Positions 23,581 through 33,850 of a DNA stretch of 64,000 nucleotides are shown one piece after another. The stretch is taken from the NCBI RefSeq assembly GCF_018873765.1, contig NC_057926.1:54635378-54699377 (forward strand), given 5' to 3'. The translations under genes were made by a program, and so were the position numbers. The DNA is from Telopea speciosissima (Eukaryota > Streptophyta > Magnoliopsida > Proteales > Proteaceae). A model generated the notes under the pieces. It did not search any database. It was not told the DNA's origin and saw only the letters and a program-made list of their open reading frames with translations. The number at the start of each line of letters is the position of its first letter. Within the stretch, counting starts at the first letter, position 1.

Positions 23581-24370
23581 ATGCAACAGAGTTACATAGA
23601 CTTGGGAGGCTTCCTGGGCTTCCCGGCGATCCAACAGAGTTCTAATGAAGTTGTTGACCAGCCTAAAACCTATGCAGCAATGGTTAAGCCTCGTCTGCCG
23701 GAGATTGACAGCCTGCCGTCGCCAGTTAGGGATGGCACTTTGACGAGAATTAAAATTCCTCAAGCTGCTTATGAAGCGCAGTTGGAGAAATTACAATACT
23801 CACTGTTGGGAAGGCTAAATTTCAGGTTCACGACTATGGAAAAGCTACAGGAGGCGGCACAGTCTTGGTCGTTACGAGAAGGAGTTTCACTGAAGTCCAT
23901 TGGTAGAGGGTTTGTTATTTTCAGCTTCAACAATGTAGAGGACATGACGTCAATCTGGAAGAGAAGCCCTGTTCGAGTAGACAACCAACTCCTACGATTT
24001 CAACAATGGCGTAAAGATTTTAGGGTTCATGAACAAGCCATTACCCATAGGCTGACATGGATCAGATTTCCAAATCTACCACTGAAATACTGGCACGAAT
24101 CAATTCTTTATCGATTGCCAAAGCCGTGGGGAGACCTATCGCCATTGATAAGCGAACTAGAAGCTCGCATTATGGCCATTATGCACGTGTTTGCATTGAC
24201 ATTGACAACGCTGCTTCCCGAGTGGAAGAGGTGTATGTTGAGAGAGAGCAGGCCGGTTCATCTGAGGTTTTTGTGTTTAAACAAGTAGTAGTTTTTGAAG
24301 AACCCACTTTGCGGTGCCCAGGTTGCAAGGGCTATGGTCACAGGCCGGAGGTCTGCCCTAAATGGTGAGA
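23581..24370 (+). pseudogene. LINE 1 ORF1, nucleic-acid binding protein
   Basis: The first frame, from the ATG at 23581, encodes a DUF4283-like domain (LLGRLNFRFTTMEKLQEAA, then LTWIRFPNLPLKYWHE). A shift in the frame near 24100 precedes the CCHC zinc knuckle CPGCKGYGHRPEVCPKW at about 24318-24368. In this family ORF1 coats the LINE RNA. The stretch 24370-25290 holds further short frames with no motif that I recognise, probably the variable ORF1 C-terminus. Confidence 0.82.
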
Positions 24371-25299
24371 GGAGGAACCACCAGCATTGGTTGGAGGCGC
24401 GGAGACGATGAAAGCTGCAAGGCAAGAGTGGCGACCAAGGGTTACGCCGGCGACGGAGTTTCATTTGCAGATGCGCAACGAGGGCCAGGAAAGAGTAAAC
24501 GTATCCAACTTGGATACATCACAGCACGTGGAACCAACTTTGGTTCCTCCTTTTTTGGCTCTCTACCACGAGAATATTGGAGCAGCTGGAGATTTGAATC
24601 AGGGAGAAGAGTCATCTTTAAACTCAATCTCTAGAGTAAGTGATTCACTTACACATCGCACTATGGCCCTGCCATGTGTCAATACCGATGTGGATCAGGA
24701 TGGTTTGCATGGAAAGAGGTGGCACCGTTTTCTTTTGCGGAAGTTTATGTGCAGAAGGAACCCATTCAGGAGCTGTTACTTGAGAGTCCAAACACGATTC
24801 ACACTGTTCAGATAAGGGACTCTTCAGGGGGTTCGTTGGAGGGCTCTTTATAGGGGGTTAATGTGGAGCATGGGTTGGACTCTCAAGCGTGGGTTGAGCC
24901 AGCAGAGCCCGCTTTCTCTGGTTCGATGGGTGGACCATTTCAGGCCAACCAGGTCTTCGAGGAGGGTCGTCTTGAAGTTGTACTCTCCCCTGTCCCTGTA
25001 ACCAGCCAAGACAATGGCCGCATGGCCATCGTCACGCACCCCTCGACGGTGGAAGAAGCTGCTGTGGATGAATCATCATTTACCTTGGCAACGAAACGTC
25101 GGCAGACACGTGATCGGAACGTTGAGAAAGCTAATATTCTGTCCGGTACATGTCGCAGGCGTCGTGAAACGGAGGCTTCAAAGGTGGCTGCTTCTCTTCG
25201 CAGTTCACGAAATCAGGGAGCTGGCGAACAGTGCCAACATGCACCCAACTCGCACCAAGCATGAAGTGTCTTTATTAGAATATACGGGGAGTTGGAAAC

Positions 25300-28200
25300 A
25301 TTAGAGCAAGAGCTCATCTTAGGCTACTGGTACAGGAGCATAGGCCGGACTTTTTATGTCTGGCTGAACCAAAAATTGGGGCTGGAAATTGTCCATTCCT
25401 TTTTTCCCAACAGTTGGGGATGAATGCTGATCTACTACACAATCAAAGGGAGGAGGGGCACCCAAATATATGGGTATTATGGAGGGCTGGGTTACAGCGC
25501 CCCAGTGTGATTTTCTTTGCAAATCAACACTAAACAATCCAAGTTGAAGCGAGTGGAATAAAGAGCTTTATTTCAGTCATCCATGCAAGCAGCCTTCGGG
25601 CAGGGAGGCGACATCTCTGGAGTGATCTGGTGTCAATTGCAGGTGTCTCAATTCCGTGGCTGGTGATTGGAGATTTCAATGCATGTCTATATTCTTATGA
25701 GAAAATTGGCCCAGGTAGATTTGGACTAGGGTCGGCTGAGGACTTTGCTGCAATGGTGGATACAGCTTCATTGACACTGGTGCCGTCTGTAGGAAGCAAA
25801 TACACATGGTGCAACAATAGGAGGGTTGGCAATGTACGTGCAGTTCTCGATAGAGGCTTTTGCAACGATCATTGGTGGCAACATTTTGGAGGGAGCGTGC
25901 AGCGTGTGCTGGTTCGGGGCTCATCGGATCACTCTCCACTTCTTATTTGTAGAGAGTCGGTGGCTAGGCAGCCCAATGCGCCATTCCGTATGCAAAGATT
26001 TTGGTTGGACCACCTGGACTTCAGTGAAGTGGTAAAACACTCTTGGGCTGAACCAATAAGCGATACTCCATTATTTGTGGTGGCAAGAAAGCTGAAGAGG
26101 TTAAAAGGGCCTTTGCAGGAGTGGGCAGGACGGGCTTTTCCTCATATTGACCGTGAGGTAGTCAGGGCAAGGAGCTGTTTGGAGTCCATTCAGGCCTCAA
26201 TCGCAGCAGAGGGATTCTCAGAGGACTTATTTGACAACGAGATGCTGGCTAGGAAGGAGTTGGATGATGCAAGGTTGCTACAAGAGAAGCTCTGGTGCGA
26301 GAAAGCAAGAGTAAAGCGGGTTAGAAGCGGTGATAGGTGTACTAAATTTTTCCACCTTTCTGCCCAACTTAGGCAGGCCCACAATACAATTCGAGAAATA
26401 AAGAAGGAAGATGGTACGGTGCTTACTGACCCCATCAAGATTGGGGAATGCTTGGTGTCCCACTTTGAACAACTTTTTAAGAAAGGCCATTCTACTAAGA
26501 ATACTAATATTTTGGCAGTAATACCCAAGATCTTAACTAATACAGACAATGAAGCATTAGTCAAGATTCCATCTCCTGAGGAGATCAAAGCTGTTGTTTT
26601 TGACCTGGACCCCTTAAGTGCGCCAGGTCCTGACGGTTTCCCTGGCACGTTCTATAGAGCCTGTTGGGACACTGTAGGTAGTGATGTATGTCGTGGTGTT
26701 CAAAACTTCTTTAGAGAGGGTGTGGTCACCAAAGGAATAAATTGCACTTTTATGAGCCTTATCCCCAAGACTGATAATGCAAAAAAAGTTGGGCTTTTTT
26801 GCCCAATTAGCTTGGGGAATTTTTTCTTCAAATTAATTCCAAAGATTTTAGCGACAAGGCTATCCATGGTGCTTCACAAGCTTATTTCAGCTGAGCAGGG
26901 AGCTTTCCAGAAAGGAAAGGTAATTTTTGAAAACATTGGTGTGGCGTCTGAACTGGCAAATATTATGTCTGCAAGGTGCCGAGGGGGAGGAGTAGGGTTG
27001 AAGCTTGATATTCAAAAGGCGTTTGACACTCTGGAATGGGACTTTCTTTTTTATGTTCTTTCGACATTTGGCTTCTCACAGGTGTGGATTGAGTGGGTGC
27101 ATCAGATTCTTCGTTCTACTAAAGTCTCAGTGTTAGTGAACGGAGGGCTTGTGGGTTTCTTTGGTGTGGAAAGAGGGCTGAGGTAGGGAGATCCTCTCTC
27201 CCCCCTTCTGTTCATTTTGTCAGAAGAGGTCCTTTGCAGAGGTTTGCGAGCGATGCGAGAACAGGGCTGGATCAGTGCATTGCCGGGTCCAAGGCAAGTT
27301 TCTACCCCATCCCATTTGCTTTATGCTGACGATCTTTTTATTTTTATGAAGGCAAGCATAAGAGGGGTGAGAAGGGTCAAGCGATTCCTTGATGAGTATG
27401 GTGACTACTCAGGCCAAGTGGTTAATCTTAGCAAAAGTAAGGTTTTCGTTGGCAGAATTTCTGGAAGCAGAAGGCAGCGGCTCCTTGAGGAGTTACAAAT
27501 ACCAGCCTGCAATTTTCCAACTAGATATTTGGGAGTGCAGCTCGTGAAAGGCAGAGTTAAAAATGCAGTGATCATGCCACTAGTGGATCAGTTCAAGAAA
27601 AGGCTGGCTTCCTAGAAAGGAAGACTTCTCTCTATGGCAGGCTGAGTAGAACTGGTGCAATCGGTCATGGGAAGCATACCTATACATAATTTCTCAATTT
27701 ACTTATGGCTGAAGGTAGCCATTAAAGTAATGGAAAGGTGGACTCAAAATTTTATCTGGTCTGGGGAGGCAGACAAGGTTAAAGCAATAACCGTAAAATG
27801 GGACACTCTATGTAAGCTAAGAAGAGAAGGAGGCCTAGGAATCAGAAGACTAAAAGATGTGAACATGGCTTTGTTACCAAAATTTTCCTGGAATATCAAG
27901 ACGGGCTCCTCAGATCTTGCGGCGTTTCTTAGAGGAAGACTGATAAAGGCAGATGGCACATTAAAAAATTTAGGTGGAACATCTACGATCCTGCTAGGCC
28001 TGCGCAAGGTGTGGAGTTTTGTTAATGCTACAGAAAGATGGGTGGTTGGAAATGGTGAATCAATCAATTTCTGGTACGACAAGTGGATAGGGGATCAGAG
28101 TGTAGCGGATCTGCTTCAGCCTTTAGCGATTCCTAGCAATCTCACAGCTGTGGTGGCAGATTTTTTGGAGGAAGGAGGGTGGAGTTTTCCTACGGCAACA

Positions 28201-29392
28201 GACCCAGCTCTTACAACAGTGTTTTCTACTATACAAGAGAGAAATATTATGAGATCTAGTAGAAAGGATTGTCGGCTGTGGGGCCTCTCTACTTTGGGTC
28301 AGTTCTCGGTGGCTTCGGTCTGGGAAGCTTTGAGGGTGAAGGCTGCTGAACCATGGTGGGGTTGGGCGGTATGGCATTGCTGTTTGCAACCTCGTGCTGC
28401 AGTCTTTGGTTGGAGATTGGTACAAGGAGGACTACCAACTGATGACAAGGTAACTCGTAGAACCATTCCTTTGGTGTCCAGATGTGATCTATGCCAAGCT
28501 GATGTTGAAACAGCCAAACACATCTTTCTTGAATGTAACTTCTCAATTCAGATTTGGAGGGAAGTGTTGTTCTGCTTTAATGCAAGCTGGGAAGGATTCC
28601 CATCTATCGAGCTGCTGTTCTCGTGGTGGACGAAAAAGATTAGAGTGATGCCGTTACCAAAAATATGGGGTGCACTACTCATTTTAATCTGTCAACAGAT
28701 TTGGATGGAAAGAAACAGACATAGGTATGACAATAGAAGAAATGGCCCTGTACAAGTAGCTAAGATGATTCACAATGAGGTTTTGATATGGACAAACATC
28801 AAGGGAGTCAAGGCCAAAAGGGTTCAGGATTTGGTGTTGGCAAGAAAGTTGAACCTCCCCCTTGTTAAGACTTCCACAAAGCACATTATTGAGGTAACGT
28901 GGAGAAGGCCCTTGAATGAGTGTTATAAGCTCAATGTTGATGGCTCATCGCTAGGGAACCCAGGCACCATTGGTGCAGGTGGACTCATCAGGAATCACCT
29001 TGGTGCAGCAATTCGGTGCTTTTCCTCATACCAAGGGGTGAGAACCAATTTCATGGTAGAGATGGAAGCCTTTCTGGTTGGTGTGAATGAAGCTCGAGCC
29101 TTAGGCATCAAGAACCTTTGGATTGAAACCGATTCAGCAGCTTTGGTACTTGCAGTTCTATCTCCCAAAATCCCTTGGATCTACTTACAGAGATGGTGGG
29201 CAGTCAAGTCCTACCTGGATGACATACAATGGTGAATCACCCACTGTTATAGGGAAGCAAATGCGGCTGCAGACGCCTTAGCAAATCATGCGGCAAAGCA
29301 AAAGTATTTGAGTTTTTGGGACACTCCTCCTCCCTTCATTGCTGCGATAATTTCTTATGATATGCAGGGCAGACCTTATTATAGATTTCCCT
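25300..29392 (+). pseudogene. LINE 1 ORF2: endonuclease, RT, RNase H
   Basis: Seen in order: apurinic-like endonuclease motifs WLVIGDFNA (about 25655) and SSDHSPL (about 25920); reverse transcriptase with GPDGFPGTFYRACW, LDIQKAFDTLEWDF and YADDLFIF (about 27325); a zinc-binding region (CDLCQADVETAKHIFLEC); and a C-terminal RNase H with VDGSSLGNPG, ETDSAA and REANAAADALA. Stops interrupt it at 27184 (inside the conserved GLRQGDPLSP, where Q is TAG), at about 27613 and near 29233, with frame loss in the first 300 bp. Otherwise it is well preserved, so the element is fairly young. Confidence 0.88.
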
Positions 29393-29542
29393 AATTTGTT
29401 TAGGAAATTAATTGTACTTGGAGATCTTTGGGCTGGGGTATCCCTAGATTCCTAGAGATGGGCGGAATTCTTTGAAACACTATGTACCATATTTTCATTT
29501 CTTAGTAATACATACATTGCTGATCTTTAGCAAAAAAAAAAA

Positions 29543-29559
29543 GTGTTTATTGTGTACAC
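29543..29559. repeat. Right target duplication of LINE 1
   Basis: Exact repeat of 23536-23552. The array flank resumes at once with ATACACTCAAAAGAGGAG, as in unit 1. Confidence 0.92.
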
Positions 29560-29659
29560 ATACACTCAAAAGAGGAGAGAATTAGGAAACGTATAATATA
29601 GTCAATAATAATAAAAAATAATGAAGAATGAGAAGAATAAGAAAACTCTAAAAAACTCA

Positions 29660-29760
29660 ACAAAAGTATTGTCCTTATCGGAAACAGAGGATTGGAGATG
29701 GGATTGCAATGTATGGTTGATGATTTTAGGAACCAAGTTAGTCCCTTTATTCATTAATAA
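29660..29760 (+). repeat. WRW block, copy in unit 3
   Basis: Here the frame is open and reads LSLSETEDWRWDCNVWLM and then GTKLVPLFINN. This is the clearest form of the shared frame. Confidence 0.65.
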
Positions 29761-29766
29761 TTTTAT

Positions 29767-29939
29767 GGGAAAAAGATCTCTATCCGGGAGTGTGGCTTAC
29801 ACCAGCACTCCTATGAGTCTATCTCTCTCATCCCCATATGAAAAGACACTACTGCCCCCTTGTTTTGAGGAGGAGAGAGATAGACACACGGGAGTGCTGG
29901 TGTAGGACATACATTCTCCCGGACAGAAAACTGCTTCCC
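29767..29939. mobile_element. Hairpin MITE, 9-bp TSD
   Basis: Starts GGGAAAAAGATCTCT and ends CTGCTTCCC, with arms around CACCAGCACTCCTATGAG. Flanking 9-mers TAATTTTAT and TTATTTTAT match at 8 of 9 bases. It lies within a few bases of the site used by a different hairpin in units 1 and 2, which unit 3 lacks. Confidence 0.82.
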
Positions 29940-30259
29940 TTATTTTATATCTTATTTCTTCTACTTATTATTTACCAAATGAACATATCTATACTATAAG
30001 TTGTAAGATTATGATTTATATATGTATATTCCCTTTCATTTTTGAATAACCTAGATTGCGGCTTTGACTTTTGTTTCAAATTAAGGTTTCTATCATGGGT
30101 AGAACTTTCTGGCTCTGAATAGCCCTGTTTTCTACCAAAAAAAAACTTTCTGACTCTTATATAATGTAATAATCAGAGGCAATTTATTGGGCTGGGCTAG
30201 GCCTATCGTGGGTTTTAAAGATCATGTATCGTTATGGGCCTAGGACCTGACCCATGGCT

Positions 30260-30567
30260 TGATATGAATTAGCGGAAGGAATTAAGAGAATCTAAAGTTG
30301 CAGAAAAGGAATGCTACTTCGAGGCGTAGCAACCTCCTAGAGAAGAAGAAGAAGAAGAACAAGAACAAGAGAGTTGATTATATTTTTCATACCCCTTACA
30401 TGGACTACTCGTCCCTATTTAATCATAACCCTCTTGCTACCCAACTTGCTTAACAATCTAACAGATTTTCGCCATTTACCCATCTTCCCTAATAGAATAC
30501 CATAGGTTCTAACCACTTTCTGTTATACCACGCACAAGGTTTGCCACATCAGCCTGTTATCGTATCA
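30260..30567. mobile_element. Probable solo LTR (fossil)
   Basis: 308 bp bounded by TGATA and TATCA, interrupting the GACCCATGG/ATCATGAA sequence that is continuous in the other units. Flanking TGGCT and TGGAT fit a 5-bp target duplication. No internal region remains. Family not determined. Confidence 0.65.
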
Positions 30568-30689
30568 TGGATCATGAATACAGATTGTCCTATTAGGTGG
30601 CATTTCTTCAAAGGGGGTGGGCCGGGGAAGGAGGCGCCATGGGGAAGAGTTGCGCCGCGGGCAGAACTTGGCACATGAGTAGTTTTTTC

Positions 30690-30867
30690 GGAAAATTATC
30701 ACCTCCAGTTTGCTGACCGGCCCAGTTCCCCAGTTCCTCTAATAGGGGGATGGTGGACCCCACCCGGGCAGGGTGTTTGGGCATGGGTAGAGAGGTCATT
30801 TCAATCCCCCTTTGTTAGAGGAACTGGGGAACTGGGCCGGTCAGCAAACTGGAGGTGATAAAGATCC
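30690..30867. mobile_element. Hairpin MITE, perfect 9-bp TSD
   Basis: Starts GGAAAATTATCACCTCCAG and ends CTGGAGGTGATAAAGATCC. The arms continue through GTTTGCTGACCGGCCCAGTT. Perfect duplication AGTTTTTTC at 30681-30689 and 30868-30876. Confidence 0.9.
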
Positions 30868-31300
30868 AGTTTTTTCTGATATATAAACCGTCGTTTATAC
30901 AGAACAAATGGTACAATTCGGGCTTAAGCAATTCGTGTGCTTTATCCTTGCAAATTTAAATCATGATGTAAACCAAATCTAAGAACGTGTAAACCCAATC
31001 TTTTTTTTTGGTAAACGTGTAAACCCAATCTAAGAACTAATCTCAATTGAATTATTTAATCCAAAAGCTTAAGCTACTACGCAGAAAAGATCAATTGGTA
31101 TATGAAGTCATCCACCTAAGCTGTTAGGAGAAGATGCCCAACTGGTATATATGAAGTCATTTAAGGTCCCAAGCTTCATCAATGAGGGATTACTCCCTAA
31201 AACCCCACCTTACGTGTGGCTCCTCATAGTTGTCCATATGCATAGCACATGTGCTCCCTCATAATTGGATTTTTTGTGGATTTTTTTTTGGGTAGAAACT

Positions 31301-31643
31301 GATTGTGGATCTTTCATCAAGATATTGTTGGTGGTATCATGTTGAATTATCGAGCACAAAAGCTTTAATTATTAGTGGAAAAGCCCAACTATAAGATATG
31401 TAATATATGTTCTATATGGTAATCTTTCTGTATTTTTTGAGTGTTTTGGGTTTGGCATAGTTTTATGTGTTTTTGTATTTTATGAGCGTTTTTGGGTCCT
31501 GAAATGTCGTATGGTAATAATGGAATTAAAAAAAAAAAAAAAAAGCTTTTGTAAATAAGAAGAAACAGAAATTTGTATGGGTCACACTTAACAGAATCAT
31601 TTCTGTTGTTTATCAAAAATTATGTAAAATGTCATCTACACCA
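31301..31643. other. Intergenic, nothing recognised
   Basis: AT-rich with a poly-A run near 31530. No motif, repeat or open frame that I can support. Confidence 0.5.
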
Positions 31644-31652
31644 TAATTTTTA

Positions 31653-32007
31653 GGGTAAATTACACGTCATCCCATGATTTTCAAACGAATCTCAGATCAC
31701 CCCCTGGTTTTTGAAAAAACTCAAATCACCCCCTAGTTTAGACCCCAATATGACAAATTAGTCCTTACCGTTAGTTTTATGCTGTTAAGTGATGATGTCA
31801 GCCAGTTAAATAAATTTAAATCCCTAAACTACCCTTGACATCCAAACATAGATTTTGAAGGGTAGTATTGTAAATTTAATTCTAATGTTTTGGTACAAGG
31901 GTAAAATAGTCCTTTCACACCAATAACTAACAGCAGACTAACACCATTACTGTAGAGGGGGTGATTTGAGTTTTTTCAAAAACCAGGGGATGATGTGTAA
32001 TTTACCC
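31653..32007. mobile_element. MITE with GGGTAAATTACAC ends, Mutator-type
   Basis: 355 bp with inverted ends GGGTAAATTACACGTCATCC and GGATGATGTGTAATTTACCC, and inner repeats of the ATCACCCCCTGGTTTTTGAA type. Flanking 9-mers TAATTTTTA and TAATTTTAA match at 8 of 9. The ends resemble Mutator-like MITEs common in plants. Confidence 0.82.
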
Positions 32008-32275
32008 TAATTTTAATACTCAAGATTTTTTAAAAAAAAAAAAAATACAAAACATTACAATTAAAAACTACTTAAATTATTTAGGTAGTACATCCATGAG
32101 TTTAAACTAGTTATTATAACTATATCTAGAGTTGAAATAGAACATAAACCAGAGCAATTGATATTATTCTAACCATGAGAATCCAGCACAACTTGTCCAG
32201 CCATCCAAAGATTAAAATCACTATCAAAAAATGAAAATATACTACTTTAAGCTTGAAGCTACCTAATAATTTAAT

Positions 32276-32412
32276 GGGGTGATGTTCTCTATGCCGTAGC
32301 GCACCCTACGCCTAGACACGGGTCTGTCATTCAAAGGGGGCAGGATGGTCATTTTGTCCACCCCCATATGTCTGACCGCAACCTACGCCACCAGCACTGA
32401 AAACATTCTCCC
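32276..32412. mobile_element. Hairpin MITE, perfect 9-bp TSD
   Basis: Ends GGGGTGATGTTCTCT and GAAAACATTCTCCC are of the same family as 5779-5914. Perfect duplication TAATTTAAT at 32267-32275 and 32413-32421. Confidence 0.87.
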
Positions 32413-32522
32413 TAATTTAATATTGTAGATCATAGGAAATAGTAGAACTCCAACATTGAACCTTGTCAAATCATTGTGAATTTAATATATGTATTAATTA
32501 AAAAATCAAAACCATGGATGAG

Positions 32523-32717
32523 ATTCTTTATTGTGGAATCGAAGTATGCCTCTGCAATCTCACGCTCAGTGTCAGTGATGGTAACATAAGACGGAGTAGT
32601 ACGGTTTCTTTGATCGTTGGCTATAATCTCAACACGATCTTGTTGCCAAACTCCGACACAAGAATATGTTGTCTCGAGATCAATTCCAATAGCCGGACCC
32701 CCACCCTTGCCGGCCAT
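32523..32717 (-). pseudogene. HSP70 N-terminal fragment with internal deletion
   Basis: The minus strand from an ATG at 32717 encodes [36 protein letters not shown] and [14 protein letters not shown], the start of the cytosolic HSP70 ATPase domain. It then jumps without a break in frame to [13 protein letters not shown], which in HSP70 lies about 85 residues further on. The phosphate-loop Gly is Glu (IDLETT). Nothing after IKN matches. A dead fragment of 65 matching codons, not a gene. Confidence 0.88.
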
Positions 32718-32814
32718 TGTTCTTGTTTTGGAAAGTACAACACAGAAAAGGGCATGAAAAATCTGAATCAAAATTTGTATAATAGAGAAGTTATCGCAGA
32801 AAGGAATTCTAAGT

Positions 32815-32910
32815 TTCTAACGATTGATAGAATAAAAAGCTCTGCGTTTCCATCATTGGGAGGGATGAATCTGAAACCTTTTTGGGTATTGAGCCACTTC
32901 ACCGCTTGGG
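32815..32910 (-). pseudogene. Cold-shock domain fragment
   Basis: The minus strand encodes AVKWLNTQKGFRFIPPNDG and then NAELFILSIV. This matches the start of the plant cold-shock domain (VKWFN..KGFGFI.P.DG...LFVHQSSI), with the RNP1 motif altered to KGFRFI and RNP2 to LFILSI. A CTT-rich tract lies upstream (32960-32980). It is about 100 bp upstream of the HSP70 fragment, same strand, different frame. Short, so a chance match is not fully excluded. Confidence 0.68.
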
Positions 32911-32999
32911 TAGAGGTTGAAGGAGTAGGGTGGAGGTGGAATTGCAGGAAAAAGGGGTGCAGAAAGAAGAAGAAGAAGGGATAAAGGGTCATGTTACAT

Positions 33000-33241
33000 G
33001 GATCCAGGGTAAATTTGGGGATTAAACAAATTACTATGGTAGGGGTATGTTTGTAAGGGTATTATGAGCATTTAGATTATATTTGGGTGATGACATCATC
33101 ACTTAACTGTTTTTATCTAACGGTAAAGGGTAAGTTTGAAAGAATCTCTCAAAATACAGGGGAGGTTTATGAAATAGATGAAATTCCTGAGGTGGTAGAT
33201 ATAATTGTTTGAAACCACATGGGTGATAAACGTAAATTTCC
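33000..33241 (-). mobile_element. MULE-like terminal region
   Basis: Read on the minus strand it starts GGGAAATTTACGTTTATCAC, followed by long runs resembling Mutator-type terminal sequence (ACCCTTTACCGTTAGATAAA). It directly precedes the cold-shock and HSP70 fragments. The matching opposite end was not found. Confidence 0.45.
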
Positions 33242-33271
33242 CTATTATTAATGAATAAGAGAACTAACATA

Positions 33272-33454
33272 GGATTTAGATCTTCTACTGCCGAGCTGCC
33301 CGGCAGGACAGTGCTGCCAAGACTCACCGTGCAATGTCCACCTTACCCCTATCGAGCGCCTTGCCCAAGTGGGGATAAGGCGGACATTGCATGCCTCACA
33401 GCGTCTTGTCAGCACGATCCTGTCGGGCAACTCGGCAGTAGAGGATCCAAATTG
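33272..33454. mobile_element. Hairpin MITE, 9-bp TSD
   Basis: Starts GGATTTAGATCTTCTACTGC and ends GTAGAGGATCCAAATTG. The core is CACCTTACCCC...GGGGATAAGG. Flanking 9-mers ACTAACATA and ACTAACATG match at 8 of 9. Confidence 0.87.
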
Positions 33455-33462
33455 ACTAACAT

Positions 33463-33840
33463 GTTTTATAAAGCCATCAGCCATAAATAGCATTTCTATC
33501 TTCATCGCCAACAAAACAACAAAAAGTGACTACAACGACAACAACAACCATAACTTTATCCCAAAAAGTGAATATACTATGAATCAAAAAAAAAAAAAAA
33601 AAAAAAAATTAAAGTTATATCACTGATATTTCATTATAATCAAAAGAGTTCGTCCAATCAATACGAAATTATAGAACAAAGAATGAACATAATGAAAATC
33701 AACAACAGTTGAAGGAGAACTCAAACACAAACAAATCAAGGGTGCCCCTCTTCACATAAGAAAAAGAAGGGCATGGACATTACAGCCGTATGTATTACAT
33801 GAAAAATATCCACCGGCCAATTAAAGAAAAGAAAAGAAAT
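33463..33840. other. Reverse WRW block piece and 3' flank of copy 4
   Basis: 33463-33520 matches the WRW block on the minus strand. A poly-A run lies at 33585-33608. 33700-33840 is the 3' flank shared, in mirror orientation, with copies 5 and 6 (GGGTGCCCCTCTTCACATA here against TATGTGAAGAAGGGCACCC there). Confidence 0.65.
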
Positions 33841-33850
33841 TAGTTAAGAA

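Larger units (their letters stand above)
23553..29542 (+). mobile_element. LINE 1, L1-type non-LTR retrotransposon with RNase H
   Basis: About 6 kb, near full length, ending in TTTAGC plus an A tail and flanked by a perfect 17-bp target duplication. ORF1 carries DUF4283 and a CCHC knuckle. ORF2 carries an endonuclease, reverse transcriptase, a zinc-binding region and RNase H. It inserted about 1.6 kb upstream of PHT1 copy 3, after the units had duplicated, since units 1 and 2 have the empty site. A few stops and frame changes interrupt both ORFs. Confidence 0.95.
30175..31300. repeat. Duplicated array-flank block, copy 3
   Basis: GAGGCAATTTATTGGG block interrupted by a solo LTR and a hairpin MITE, then ending with GAGGGATTACTCCCTAAAAC and CTCCTCATAGTTGTCCATAT as in unit 2. 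Confidence 0.7.

Noticed and set aside
33251-33514. Cys-rich open frames on both strands
   Set aside because: Both are translations of a hairpin MITE, which explains why the two strands give similar peptides.
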